Source: Flammeovirgaceae bacterium (lineage in GTDB: Bacteria; Bacteroidota; Bacteroidia; Cytophagales; Cyclobacteriaceae). Taken from it: DNA of 57,654 nt. Below the pieces are notes generated by a model, which saw nothing but the letters and a program-made list of their open reading frames with translations, was not told the DNA's origin and did no database searches. Below are positions 34,501 through 43,048 of this stretch, in pieces. The stretch lies in NCBI GenBank assembly GCA_023251155.1, contig JAHEZH010000001.1:120694-178347 (forward strand), given 5' to 3'. The position numbers were made by a program, and so were the translations under genes. The number at the start of each line of letters is the position of its first letter. Position 1 is the first letter of the stretch.

Positions 34501-34895
34501 TTTTCGGATAGCGCCTCCGGATAGGTAATGATTACCTGTGAATCGGGGTGGCTGCTGATTTGATTGAGCGTTTCCGCCCGCATCAATATATTGGCATTTT
34601 CTGTCTCATCGTATTCATACACTCTTTTGTATGACATCGGGAAGAGCAGGAGGTTTTTGTCGCCAATCAGATTTTGCAGATCATTCAAAAAGAAAGCCGC
34701 TTCTTCTTTATCCTGAAGAATAACAACGTGACTGGAATGACTGGATTTAAAAGTCGCCGCGAAGATGATAGTATCCAGGCTTCCGTGAAGTCCTTTAACG
34801 CGATGAGCGAGTGGCTTGAACGTACGAATCCCTTCCGCCAGCGTTTGTACTAAACTGTCGGCTTTGTAAATGCTTAAAAAATCGGTCGCCTTCAA
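31515..34895 (-). CDS. mfd: Transcription-repair coupling factor Mfd (TTG start)
   Basis: Mfd removes RNA polymerase stalled at lesions and recruits UvrA. The 1126 aa show all expected parts: a UvrB-homology region (about residues 1-400), the RNAP-interacting domain (LQTLQPGDFVTHIDYGIGKFAGL, near residue 455), and RecG-like helicase motifs with Walker A DVGFGKTEVA (near residue 590), the DEEQKFG box, LTATPIPRTL and DIRGAGNLLG, plus the C-terminal UvrA-contact domain. No ATG lies near the N-terminus in frame. The TTG at 34895 (TTG AAG GCG) fits relatives and lies about 17 nt from the predicted transcription start. Confidence 0.97.
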   Translation of the reverse strand: MKATDFLSIYKADSLVQTLAEGIRTFKPLAHRVKGLHGSLDTIIFAATFKSSHSSHVVILQDKEEAAFFLNDLQNLIGDKNLLLFPMSYKRVYEYDETENANILMRAETLNQISSHPDSQVIITYPEALSEKVITKKSLTSNTFVVKVGEKLDRSFLEEFLHTYDFEKTDFVYEAGQFAVRGGIIDVFSFAHELPYRIELFGDEVDSIRSFDPGSQLSVEQLDKVSLMPNVQTRLVQEDRQSFFDFIPNTTRIWIKDTELTIDLVGKSFDKVVQSFDKIVRESGQAKVVLKPEDLFDTSDFLSEKLKSFLRIEFGSRHYYPADKTFDFKSASQPSFNKNFELLATNLMEYQNQSYGNFIAAEQQKQLERLQGVFDEVEPGLKFQPLECSLRQGFVDHNIKLVCYTDHQIFERYHRYRSKEKFSKSKAMTFRDLQTLQPGDFVTHIDYGIGKFAGLEKKEVDGKEQEAIRLVFRDDDLLYINIHSLHKISKYSGKDGAPPSISKLGSGEWESKKSKVKKKVKDIAKELIDLYAKRKTASGFAFAPDGFMQAELETSFIYEDTPDQAKATEDVKKDMQQPHPMDRLVCGDVGFGKTEVAIRAAFKAATEGKQVAVLVPTTILAMQHHRTFSERLSNFPVRIEYVSRFKTDKEIKQIVKDVADGKVNIIVGTHRVVAKDVVFKDLGLLIIDEEQKFGVKVKDRLKELKVNVDVLTLTATPIPRTLHFSLMGARDLSIIATPPPNRQPVTTELHSYHEEIIRDAVSHELRRGGQVFFVHNRVSDIEQVANVIYRLVPDSRIGIAHGQMDGDKLEKVMVKFIEGEYDVLVSTNIIESGLDIPNANTIIINQAHMFGLSDLHQMRGRVGRSNKKAFCYLLTPPSSVLSSDSRKRLSALEEFSDLGDGFKVAMRDLDIRGAGNLLGAEQTGFITDLGFDAYHKILDDAIQELKETQFKDLFATELAEKAKIIVMDCIIETDLEILIPDTYINNTSERLQLYATLDNIKNEEELRKFSASLRDRFGELPESVGQLVNSVRLRWMGEELGFEKISLKNGKLRAYFVSGKDDYFKGEIFGKILTYVQKHPKQCRMKDTAGKLLLTIEQIQTVEAAMEALDQMLDHKFRSAREMLSV

Positions 34896-34917
34896 GCCTT
34901 CGTCAAAAAGAAAGATG

Positions 34918-34948
34918 CAAAAGTAACCTTACTGCTGCCATCAGCAAA
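34918..34948 (-). promoter_or_regulatory. Bacteroidota-type promoter of mfd
   Basis: On the minus strand TTTG (34948-34945) is separated by 19 nt from TACTTTTG (34925-34918). This is the exact TTTG-N19-TAnnTTTG layout of Bacteroidota vegetative promoters. Transcription would start near 34912, about 17 nt before the TTG start codon of mfd. Confidence 0.7.
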
Positions 34949-34966
34949 TCACGGCCATGATTTTTC

Positions 34967-34974
34967 TACCTTTG
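34967..34974 (+). promoter_or_regulatory. Promoter -7 element next to the ATG, possible leaderless gene
   Basis: TACCTTTG fits TAnnTTTG, and only 4 nt separate it from the ATG at 34979. Transcription starting 5-7 nt downstream would begin at or next to the start codon, giving a leaderless mRNA. No clear TTTG is found at the -33 distance. Confidence 0.4.
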
Positions 34975-34978
34975 AACC

Positions 34979-35167
34979 ATGTACTACGTTCGCTTACTTT
35001 TTCTTATGCTTGGTATCGCTGCTTTGCTTTTTCTGGTAGCAGGACTTTTCAAGCCATGGATGATGTTATGGTGGGAGGATACACAAAACCGGAAGAAAGT
35101 AATTCAACTTTATGGGTCGCTGTCGGTTTTCTTTTTACTGATTTATTGGATACTCAAATTTTTCTAA
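34979..35167 (+). CDS. Small two-helix membrane protein
   Basis: This 62-aa protein has two transmembrane helices (MYYVRLLFLMLGIAALLFLV at residues 1-20 and LYGSLSVFFLLIYWILKFF at residues 44-62), joined by a short tryptophan-rich, charged loop (KPWMMLWWEDTQNRKK). I recognise no named family. It is divergent from mfd and ends 7 nt before the thioredoxin-like lipoprotein gene, with which it is probably co-transcribed. An overlapping frame from 34957 is less membrane-like and is rejected. Confidence 0.7.
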   Translation: MYYVRLLFLMLGIAALLFLVAGLFKPWMMLWWEDTQNRKKVIQLYGSLSVFFLLIYWILKFF

Positions 35168-35174
35168 AACAGGA

Positions 35175-35678
35175 ATGAAAAAAAGTACTTTACTACTGGT
35201 GGCATTACTTGCGCTATTGATTTCATGCACCACAAAACCGAGAGAAGAGGAAGCGGTTGCTGAACCCAGCCAACCGCAGGTTTATAATGACTTACCAGAT
35301 ATGTCCATCACACTTTTGAATGGTACCAGGCAGGAAGCGATTCACCTACCCGGCAAAACCATCATTATTCTTTTCTTCCCGGATTGTGATCATTGCCAGC
35401 GCGAAGCAAAAGCCATTCAGGAAAAGATTGAGGCTTTTAAAGAATACACATTGTATTTTGTTTCTACCAATCCGGCAGCTGAGATTCAGGAGTTTGCCAA
35501 TGAATACAAACTCAGTTCTATAGCCAATGTAAAGTTTGGACAAATTGCGGCGGACAAGGTTTTTGTCAACTTTGGTTCTATACCTACTCCCTCACTCTAT
35601 ATCTATTCGGCCGATCGGAAATTGAAAAAGCAGTTTAACGGAGAAACTCCGGTGGAGCAGATTATAAGCGCCCTTTGA
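35175..35678 (+). CDS. Thioredoxin-fold (TlpA/redoxin-like) lipoprotein
   Basis: This 167-aa envelope lipoprotein has lipobox ALLISC (Cys at about residue 18). A thioredoxin-like domain follows with FFPDCDHCQREAKAIQ (active-site C-D-H-C, near residues 71-74) and the cis-proline region FGSIPTPSLYIYSADRK. It likely reduces or exchanges disulphides in the periplasm. A DHC active site is less common than PxC. It lies 7 nt after the small two-helix membrane gene. The gene-free inverted heptad repeat begins about 20 nt after its stop. Confidence 0.9.
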   Translation: MKKSTLLLVALLALLISCTTKPREEEAVAEPSQPQVYNDLPDMSITLLNGTRQEAIHLPGKTIIILFFPDCDHCQREAKAIQEKIEAFKEYTLYFVSTNPAAEIQEFANEYKLSSIANVKFGQIAADKVFVNFGSIPTPSLYIYSADRKLKKQFNGETPVEQIISAL

Positions 35679-35683
35679 TTTTT

Positions 35684-35749
35684 AGCTCCAGGAGAAAGGT
35701 TAAAAGTTAATCGTAGATCGGTACCACGATTAACTTTTAACCATTAACT
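35684..35749. repeat. Gene-free inverted heptad repeat between convergent genes
   Basis: A perfect 17-nt inverted repeat (35698-35714 and 35726-35742) surrounds an 11-nt loop that contains the palindrome GGTACC. Each arm is built of 7-nt units. Reading toward the loop the right arm gives AGTTAAT, GGTTAAA, AGTTAAT, CGT and the left arm gives GGAGAAA, GGTTAAA, AGTTAAT, CGT. It sits between the thioredoxin-like gene and the S10 peptidase and might act as a bidirectional terminator. Its heptad build is the same as that flanking the two four-helix-bundle genes. Confidence 0.75.
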
Positions 35750-35753
35750 ATTC

Positions 35754-37262
35754 TCAGTACTTCGCTGGCTGTCCTTGTGCCGGTGTGCTCTTTTTAATGA
35801 AGTCACGGATGTGCTCGTTGGAGGTAACAAGGTCTTCGGCACGCAGGTACATCATGTGGCCGCTTCTGTATCCTTCAAAGCGAAGGCGGCTTTTCAGTTT
35901 ACCACTTGGATCAAGGTGCCACATGGAATATTTCGCATCGAAGTAAGTAGTGGCTCCATCGTAATAGCCGGATTGAATCATCACATTGAGATATGGATTC
36001 TGTGCCATGGCCTGGCGAAGGTTGTCTCCGGTGTTATCATTGCCACGATCCCACGGATGCACCGGGCCAAACATATTATACACCAGATCGGTTTTGTATT
36101 TCAACACATCGCGCAGATAATAATTAATAGCGGGAGTGAAAGAATGCAACCATGAAGTCAGTTCAGCATTGTAATCCGGACTATCGCCCGCCTGTTGTTT
36201 ATCAATACCTAAGTAACGCGAATCAAGACGGCCGACAGTCAGACCTTTTTCGCGAAGAAGGTCTTTCCAGAAAAAATTGGTAGGGATGACCAGGTTGTGT
36301 TCCAGAATCGTTTTTTCGGATAAGCCCGAATAACGGGCCATTTTAGCGGCAATCTGTTTTTTCTTTTGCTCATCGAGGAAGCCACCTTTTGAAAGTGCCG
36401 GGATCAATTCATCGATAGTGAATGCTTCGGCTTCAGGTAAAACGGCATCCAGGTCTTTTTGCTGAAGATCGGCAGGCAGTACTTTTTGAAACCAGGCTGC
36501 AGCGGTATAATAGGGAAGCGCTAATGCATCACCCACAGGGCCTTCTCTTTTTAACCCCAGCTCCGTTGGAGAAACCAGGATCACCCCATTCAGGTACATC
36601 CAATGTGAATTCTGAAGTTCGAGGGCCAGACCCGAAACACGGGTTGTGCCGTAACTCTCACCAATTAAATACTTAGCGGAAGTCCAGCGGCCAATGCGCG
36701 ACACAAAAACATCCAGCCACTCTGCCAGGTATTTAATATCGGCATTCACACCAAAAAAAGTTGAGCGTTCTGCTTTGCTATCCAGTATTCGGGAGAAACC
36801 GGTGTTGACCGGATCGATGTAAACAATATCGGCTACATCCAATATCGAGTTAGGATTATCTTTTACCCCATAAGGCTGTACCGGATAACCTTCGTTGTCG
36901 ATATTCAAAATCTTTGGACCGGTATACGCCACGTGCATCCATACCGATGCCGAGCCAGGGCCACCGTTAAATGAAATCACCAAGGGGCGTTTGCTTTTAT
37001 CGCCCGCATCGGTGCGTTCATAGTAGGTATAGAAAAGCGAAGCGATCACTTTGCCGTCTTTGTCCCATACGGGTTGTGTACCGGCTGTTACTTTATAGGC
37101 AACGGGTTTGCCTTTTATGGTCACTTGTCCATTACTTGAAACAGCCGACTCCGCAGGAAGCACACGGTCTTGTGCAGAAGAAGGTTGAAAGAAAGACAGG
37201 AGAACCATTAGCGAGAGTACAGCACGAATTGAAAATCCCGGTCTTGTTGATAAAATGTTCAT
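35754..37262 (-). CDS. Secreted S10 family serine carboxypeptidase-like peptidase
   Basis: This 502-aa alpha/beta-hydrolase of peptidase family S10 has a signal peptide (about residues 1-30, ending PSSAQ). The oxyanion motif FNGGPGSASVWMH lies near residue 98, the nucleophile Ser in LIGESYGTTRVSG near residue 202, the Asp in SGYYDGATTYFDAKY and the His in YRSGHMMYLRAED. All three catalytic residues are therefore present. It releases C-terminal residues from peptides, probably in the periplasm. It stands as a single gene divergent from the metal-efflux operon, with a 286-nt gap in which I see no confident promoter. Confidence 0.93.
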   Translation of the reverse strand: MNILSTRPGFSIRAVLSLMVLLSFFQPSSAQDRVLPAESAVSSNGQVTIKGKPVAYKVTAGTQPVWDKDGKVIASLFYTYYERTDAGDKSKRPLVISFNGGPGSASVWMHVAYTGPKILNIDNEGYPVQPYGVKDNPNSILDVADIVYIDPVNTGFSRILDSKAERSTFFGVNADIKYLAEWLDVFVSRIGRWTSAKYLIGESYGTTRVSGLALELQNSHWMYLNGVILVSPTELGLKREGPVGDALALPYYTAAAWFQKVLPADLQQKDLDAVLPEAEAFTIDELIPALSKGGFLDEQKKKQIAAKMARYSGLSEKTILEHNLVIPTNFFWKDLLREKGLTVGRLDSRYLGIDKQQAGDSPDYNAELTSWLHSFTPAINYYLRDVLKYKTDLVYNMFGPVHPWDRGNDNTGDNLRQAMAQNPYLNVMIQSGYYDGATTYFDAKYSMWHLDPSGKLKSRLRFEGYRSGHMMYLRAEDLVTSNEHIRDFIKKSTPAQGQPAKY

Positions 37263-37548
37263 GTTGGTTACGAGTTAGATTTTGCAACAAAGTATTAAAA
37301 ATTGATTATCTTTTATGAGCCTATCGTCATGGATGCGGGAGAATAGCATACAAGCGGTTTAAATCTTCCGGATTGTAATTTATCGGTTTACGCAATTCTA
37401 ATTTTCCTGTAATCAATTAAGCAGCGATTCAGCTGTTTATTTACTCCCTTATTTTATATCCATAAAAAAATCTTTACCCTATGAATGACCTAAGGTATGT
37501 TATCTACTCTCAACCACGCGGAAGTTTCCATTCCCAAAAAGGTAAGAC

Positions 37549-38796
37549 ATGCGTTTGATTATACTGCCTCTTCTGTTGGTAACTGTTGGGGCTCTGGCAC
37601 AAGATACTATCCGTATAGAGTTGAAAGAGGCAGAGCAGCGGTTTTTGAAGGAAAACCTTCTGTTGCTGGCTCAGCGTTATCAGGTAGACGCAAACAAAGC
37701 ACTTATTCAGCAGGCTAAACTTTGGCCCAATCCGCAGGGCTATGCTGAATTGTCGGCATACACTCCTTCCACGGGGTATTTTGATATCGGCAAGAACGGC
37801 CAGAAAGCGTTCTCTATCCAGCAACTAATCGTAACGGCGGGTAAGCGACACAAGAATGTGCAGATGGCAACCGAGCAAGCGAAGCTTACCGAGCTGGAGT
37901 TTTTTGACTTGCTGCGCACGCTTCGTTTTGAGCTTCGTCAGAACTTTTACACGCTTCATTATACATTACTTACTTACCAGCGCTATTCGCAGCAACTGCT
38001 CTTAATTGAAGGATTGCTTCGCTCGTTCGAGATACAATATCAAAAAGGCAACCTGCCGATGAAAGAAGTAGTGCGGTTGAAAACACTTTATTTTCAGTTG
38101 AACAATGATCGGACAGAACTCTTCAATGAAATAGCCGAAAGAGAAAAAGAACTGAAGACATTGCTTCATAGTCCATCCATTGTTCTTCCGGTAGTGGATG
38201 AAGCAAAGCTGTCAGCGTATCAATCAGGTCAATGGCAACTTCTGAACCTGGCCGACAGTGCGTTGAATAACCGGACGGACTTCAAGATAGCTCAATCACA
38301 AACCAAACTGGCACTCCTGAATTATTCCCTGCAGCGAAGAGAAGCTGTGCCCGATATTCAGATTGGAGCCATGCATGATCAGGCCAGTGCCTATGTCCCC
38401 AACTACAATGCCATTACTTTTTCTATTCCGTTACCCCTGTGGAACCGTAACCAGGGAAACATTCGCTCGGCAAAACACTCGCTGGAAGTAGCACGCACAC
38501 AGGAAGAACAGCGCATGATGGAGATTACCAACGAAGTGCTGGCCACAAGAGTAAAGCTGGAGCAGGTAGAAAAAGAATATCAGCGTGCAACAGAAACACT
38601 TGGCCCGGATATCGAAGTGCTCAATAAAAGTGTAAATGAAAACTTCCAGAAACGTAACCTTTCGCTACTGGAGTTTGTGGACTTCTTTGAAAGCTACAAT
38701 GAAAACATTCTGCAATTCAACCGCCTGAAGATGTCGCGATTGAGCACGTATGAAGAACTCAATTTCGTTACCGGATCAGAACTGTTTAAACCATAA
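37549..38796 (+). CDS. TolC-family outer-membrane efflux protein (CzcC-like)
   Basis: This 415-aa outer-membrane factor has a signal peptide ending GALAQ. Long helices dominate, as in the OEP fold: residues 30-75 (EAEQRFLKENLLLLAQRYQ) and two repeats around residues 110-220 and 290-400, with the outer-barrel motif ITFSIPLPLWNRNQGNIRSA near residue 285. It forms the outer exit of the RND system encoded by the next two genes. CzcC-type members are shorter than E. coli TolC, as here. Confidence 0.92.
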   Translation: MRLIILPLLLVTVGALAQDTIRIELKEAEQRFLKENLLLLAQRYQVDANKALIQQAKLWPNPQGYAELSAYTPSTGYFDIGKNGQKAFSIQQLIVTAGKRHKNVQMATEQAKLTELEFFDLLRTLRFELRQNFYTLHYTLLTYQRYSQQLLLIEGLLRSFEIQYQKGNLPMKEVVRLKTLYFQLNNDRTELFNEIAEREKELKTLLHSPSIVLPVVDEAKLSAYQSGQWQLLNLADSALNNRTDFKIAQSQTKLALLNYSLQRREAVPDIQIGAMHDQASAYVPNYNAITFSIPLPLWNRNQGNIRSAKHSLEVARTQEEQRMMEITNEVLATRVKLEQVEKEYQRATETLGPDIEVLNKSVNENFQKRNLSLLEFVDFFESYNENILQFNRLKMSRLSTYEELNFVTGSELFKP

Positions 38797-38843
38797 AGAA
38801 GGGTTCTCGTCAACAGATGAACCCTACATAAAAATCAGCCCCC

Positions 38844-39929
38844 ATGAATTTAAAATCGATACCACTTATCGCAATTACTTTTCTGGCACTGCTTGGCGCC
38901 TGCAAGCACCCCGTGGTGGAGGACAAACCAGCAGGATTTGTATTGACGGATACCATGCTTTCGCATACCGGCTTTGCTCTTGTGACGAAGCAAAAAGTGA
39001 CCAGCGAAATGAAATTTTTCGGTAAGGTAACTGCCGATGAAGATAAGCTGGTGGAGGTGTTTCCCCTGGTGGGTGGCAATGTAATTGATGTAAATGTCGA
39101 GCTGGGCGATTTTGTTGACAAGGGAAAGGCACTTGCCGTAATACGAAGCAGTGAAGTAGCCGAGTGGGAACGCGAAAATATTGATGCGCAAAGCGATCTG
39201 CAGGTAGCTGAAAAAAACCTGAAGGTGGCGCAGGATCTCTTCGAAGGAAAACTGAATTCGGAACGCGATGTAATTGCCGCCCGCAAAGACCTGGAAAAAG
39301 CACAAGCCGAACTGAACCGCATACATAGTGTGCTTTCCATTTATGGTATTACTTCTACTTCCGAATACATCATCAAGTCGCCCATTAGTGGCTTTGTGAT
39401 CGAGAAGCACATCACGCGCGATATGCAACTTCGCTCTGATCGTTCAGAAAACATTTTCACCATTGCCCGCATCGATGAAGTATGGGTAATGGTAAACGTG
39501 AGCGAGAGTCTGATATCGCGCATGCAGGAAGGATTGAGTGCAGACATCACAACGCTGAGTTATCCGGACAAAGTATTTCACGGAAAGATAGACCGCATCT
39601 TCAATATACTCGATCCGCAAACAAAATCAATGAAGGTACGCGTTCGCCTGGCAAACCCGGGCTTCGTATTGAAACCGGAGATGAACACCGTGGTGGTGGT
39701 TAATTATGAAGAACAACAGGAGATGCTTTCTGTTCCTTCCGAAGCGATCGTGTTTGATAATAGTCGTTACTATGCAATGGTGTATAAAGATCCCAGCCAC
39801 ATTGAAACACGTGAAGTGCAGGTGCATCAGCAAACAGGAAAAATCACTTACATCCAGAGCGGACTTAACGAAGGAGAAAAAGTGATTACCAAAAAGCTAC
39901 TGTTGATTTATGACGCGCTGAACGACTAA
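38844..39929 (+). CDS. RND efflux periplasmic adaptor lipoprotein (CzcB-like)
   Basis: This 361-aa membrane-fusion protein has lipobox LLGAC (Cys at about residue 20). A lipoyl-like half (GNVIDVNVELGDFVDKGKALAVI, near residues 74-96, key GDFVDKGKALA) is followed by a coiled-coil hairpin (residues 105-155, AEKNLKVAQDLFEGK). Beta-barrel and membrane-proximal domains then follow (RIDEVWVMVNVSE, MNTVVVVNYEEQQEMLSVP). It joins the inner-membrane pump to the TolC-family channel. No N-terminal metal-binding extension is present. It starts 47 nt after the outer-membrane gene and ends 5 nt before the pump gene. Confidence 0.93.
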   Translation: MNLKSIPLIAITFLALLGACKHPVVEDKPAGFVLTDTMLSHTGFALVTKQKVTSEMKFFGKVTADEDKLVEVFPLVGGNVIDVNVELGDFVDKGKALAVIRSSEVAEWERENIDAQSDLQVAEKNLKVAQDLFEGKLNSERDVIAARKDLEKAQAELNRIHSVLSIYGITSTSEYIIKSPISGFVIEKHITRDMQLRSDRSENIFTIARIDEVWVMVNVSESLISRMQEGLSADITTLSYPDKVFHGKIDRIFNILDPQTKSMKVRVRLANPGFVLKPEMNTVVVVNYEEQQEMLSVPSEAIVFDNSRYYAMVYKDPSHIETREVQVHQQTGKITYIQSGLNEGEKVITKKLLLIYDALND

Positions 39930-39934
39930 CGAAA

Positions 39935-42900
39935 ATGGAAAGAGTAATAAGAAACATCACTGGCTTTTGCCTGAAGAATAAGTTCTTCACTTTTTTCATG
40001 ACACTACTTCTGGTAGCTGCGGGGGTTATCAGTTTTTTGAATACACCCCTGGAAGCTTTTCCGGATGTCACTAATACACAGATCATCATTGTTACGCAAT
40101 GGAAAGGAAGAAGTGCGGAAGAAGTAGAACGCTTTGTAACGGTGCCTGTAGAGGTAGCGATGAATTCCGTACAGCGCAAAACCAATGTGCGCTCCATCAC
40201 CATGTTCGGGCTTTCGGTCATCAAAATTATTTTTGAAGATGATGTGGAAGACTTCTTCGCACGGCAACAAGTAAATAACCAATTACGCAACGTTTCACTT
40301 CCGGCCGAAGTAGAGCCCGATGTGCAACCACCTTATGGCCCAACCGGTGAAATATTCAGATATACATTACAGAGTAAGAATGATGATACCCGTCAGTTAC
40401 TCACTATACAAAACTGGGTGATCGACCGGCAGCTGCGCGCTGTGCCCGGTGTAGCGGATGTAGTGGCGTTTGGCGGACAGGAAAAAACCTATGAGATCAG
40501 TGTTCATCCTGCCAAGCTGAATAAATATGACATCACTCCGCTGGAAGTGTATCAGGCAGTAACACGAAGTAACCTCAACGTAGGTGGCGATGTGATTGAA
40601 AAGAATGGCCAGGCTTTCGTTGTTCGTGGTGTGGGTTTGTTGGATGATGTGGAAGATATCGAAAACATCATCATCGATAACTTGGGCGGCAATCCTATTC
40701 TCGTTCGCAATGTGGCTGATGTTCATGAAGCCAGTCTTCCGCGTGTAGGCCAGGCCGGTCTCAATCATGATGATGATGTGGTAGAAGGAATTGTGGTCAT
40801 GCGCAAGGGAGAAAATCCTGCCGATGTGCTGGCGCGCGTGAAAGCAAAAGTGGCCGATCTGAATGAAAACATTTTGCCGCATGGTGTATCCATGGTTACT
40901 TTCTATGACCGCGATAACCTGATTGCGTACTGTACAAAAACCATTTCGCACAATGTGATGGAAGGAATTATCCTGGTCACCGTGATTGTGTTTCTCTTCA
41001 TGGCGGACTGGCGCACTACATTAATTGTTTCTATTGTGATTCCGCTGGCGTTGCTCTTCGCCTTTTTCTGTTTAAGATTAAAAGGAATGAGTGCCAACTT
41101 GCTTTCATTAGGTGCGGTTGATTTTGGAATCATTATTGACGGGGCGGTGGTCATGGTAGAGGGAATCTTTGTGGCCCTTGATCATACCGCGCATAAAATG
41201 CCGATGGAGAAATTCAACAAACTCTCCAAGCTGGGATTGATTAAGAAACAGGCGGGAGGTTTGGGCAAGGCGGTCTTCTTTTCAAAGTTGATCATCATTA
41301 CCGCATTACTTCCCATCTTTTCTTTTCAGAAGGTAGAAGGTAAAATGTTTTCGCCGCTGGCCTTTACATTAGGTTTTGCACTGCTCGGTGCTTTGATTTT
41401 TACATTGACTTTGGTTCCGGTGCTTTGTTCCGTATTGCTACGGAAAAACGTGAAGGAGAAAGAAACCTTTTTTCTGCGCGGTATCAATAAAGGAACACTC
41501 TGGGTTTTCGATAAAAGTTTTCGCCATAAGCAAATCACTATCATTATCACCTTCCTCTTACTGGGCGCCACACTGTTTTCAGCCAAATGGATGGGTACCG
41601 AGTTTCTTCCTCAACTCAACGAAGGTGCGCTATGGGTAGAAGCGAAACTCCCCATGAGTAGTTCGCTCAACGAAACAAACAAAACAGTACGTATCCTTCG
41701 CGCCAAGCTGCTTGAATTTAAAGAAGTAAACGGAGTGCTTTCGCAGATAGGCCGATCCAATGACGGTACGGATCCGAGCGGCTTCTACTATGTGCAGATG
41801 CAGGTGAATCTGAAACCAAAAGAAGAATGGCCCAGAAAAATTAAAGTAGATCAGCTCATTGAAGAAATGGATCATGAGCTGAAGCAATATCAGGGAATAA
41901 TCTATAACTATTCACAACCCATCATTGATAATGTGGCCGAAGCGGTTGCCGGGATCAACGCTAGTAATGCGGTGAAAATATATGGCGATAACCTGGAAAC
42001 GTTAAATGATTTATCGAACCAGGTCATCAAACAGATTGATGATGTACGTGGAATAAAAGACGTGGGTATTCTCCGGAATATCGGCCAGCCAGAAGTGAGT
42101 ATCATTCTTGATGAAAGCAAAATGGCGTTGTACGGAGTAACCATGATCGATGCACAGTCCGTGATTGAAATGGCGATTGGAGGAAAGACAGCTACACAGA
42201 AATACGAAGGCGAGCGCAAGTTTGATGTGCGCATTCGCTTCATGGAAGAGTTCAGAAAAACAGAAGAAGATATATTGATGCTGATGGTGCCGAGTATGCG
42301 TGGCTTCAAAGTTCCGCTGAAAGAGATTGCCACGATAAAGAAAGTAACCGGCCCGGCATTTATCTATCGCGATAATAACAAGCGATTCATAGGAGTAAAG
42401 TTCTCGGTGCGCGAGCGCGACTTAGGAAGTACGATTGCGGAAGCACAGAAAAAAGTAAAGCAGCATGTGAAGTTGCCGAAAGGATATACAATTTCGTGGA
42501 CAGGTGAATTTGAAAACCAGGTGCGCGCTACCAGTCGCCTGGCGCAGGTTGTACCCATTAGTATTGTAGCGATCTTCATTTTATTGTTCATCACTTTTGG
42601 CAATGCCCGTGATGCCGGTTTAGTGTTGGTGAATGTTCCGTTCGCGATCATGGGTGGTATTCTGGCGATTCACATTACCGGAATCAACTTTGGAATATCG
42701 GGTGGTGTAGGTTTTATTGCCTTGTTCGGAATATGTGTGCAAAATGGGGTGATCCTTATTTCAGTATTCAATCAAAATCTGCATGAGCGTATGCCGCTTG
42801 CACTGGCGATCAGCGAAGGGGTGAAAAGCCGTATTCGTCCGGTAGTGATGACGGCAATGATGGCCGCACTGGGACTTCTGCCGGCAGCATTATCTACAGG

Positions 42901-43048
42901 TATTGGTTCCGAATCTCAAAAGCCATTGGCCATTGTAATTATTGGCGGACTGATCACTGCTACCGTCTTAATATTGCTTGTGTTCCCGATTATTTTCTGG
43001 TGGGTGTATAAAAGGAAGGAAAGTGGCAGTGAGATGAGCTTGAATTAG
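39935..43048 (+). CDS. czcA: Heavy-metal RND efflux pump (CzcA-like)
   Basis: This 1037-aa inner-membrane proton/metal antiporter has about 12 transmembrane helices, with two large periplasmic loops after helices 1 and 7. The helix-4 signature reads VDFGIIIDGAVVMVEG. DFG...DGAVVMVE is the pattern of divalent-metal (Co/Zn/Cd) HME-RND pumps, whereas Cu/Ag pumps have a GAMVDAxIVMxEN pattern. EAFPDVTNTQIIIVTQW near residue 36 and GTEFLPQLNEGALWV near residue 553 are also typical. Cobalt, zinc and/or cadmium are therefore the likely substrates. No metal-sensing regulator is adjacent. The final operon gene is followed by a convergent secreted protein. Confidence 0.93.
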   Translation: MERVIRNITGFCLKNKFFTFFMTLLLVAAGVISFLNTPLEAFPDVTNTQIIIVTQWKGRSAEEVERFVTVPVEVAMNSVQRKTNVRSITMFGLSVIKIIFEDDVEDFFARQQVNNQLRNVSLPAEVEPDVQPPYGPTGEIFRYTLQSKNDDTRQLLTIQNWVIDRQLRAVPGVADVVAFGGQEKTYEISVHPAKLNKYDITPLEVYQAVTRSNLNVGGDVIEKNGQAFVVRGVGLLDDVEDIENIIIDNLGGNPILVRNVADVHEASLPRVGQAGLNHDDDVVEGIVVMRKGENPADVLARVKAKVADLNENILPHGVSMVTFYDRDNLIAYCTKTISHNVMEGIILVTVIVFLFMADWRTTLIVSIVIPLALLFAFFCLRLKGMSANLLSLGAVDFGIIIDGAVVMVEGIFVALDHTAHKMPMEKFNKLSKLGLIKKQAGGLGKAVFFSKLIIITALLPIFSFQKVEGKMFSPLAFTLGFALLGALIFTLTLVPVLCSVLLRKNVKEKETFFLRGINKGTLWVFDKSFRHKQITIIITFLLLGATLFSAKWMGTEFLPQLNEGALWVEAKLPMSSSLNETNKTVRILRAKLLEFKEVNGVLSQIGRSNDGTDPSGFYYVQMQVNLKPKEEWPRKIKVDQLIEEMDHELKQYQGIIYNYSQPIIDNVAEAVAGINASNAVKIYGDNLETLNDLSNQVIKQIDDVRGIKDVGILRNIGQPEVSIILDESKMALYGVTMIDAQSVIEMAIGGKTATQKYEGERKFDVRIRFMEEFRKTEEDILMLMVPSMRGFKVPLKEIATIKKVTGPAFIYRDNNKRFIGVKFSVRERDLGSTIAEAQKKVKQHVKLPKGYTISWTGEFENQVRATSRLAQVVPISIVAIFILLFITFGNARDAGLVLVNVPFAIMGGILAIHITGINFGISGGVGFIALFGICVQNGVILISVFNQNLHERMPLALAISEGVKSRIRPVVMTAMMAALGLLPAALSTGIGSESQKPLAIVIIGGLITATVLILLVFPIIFWWVYKRKESGSEMSLN

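Noticed and set aside
38810-39428. Overlapping minus-strand ORFs of 142-192 codons
   Set aside because: They are antisense to the intact RND adaptor gene, with no domain and no plausible start region.
40397-40951. 184-codon minus-strand ORF
   Set aside because: It is antisense to the RND pump gene, which has clear family motifs across the whole region.
39935-43048. Copper/silver (CusA) pump
   Set aside because: The helix-4 motif is DFGIIIDGAVVMVE, the divalent-metal type, and no Met-rich copper sites stand out.
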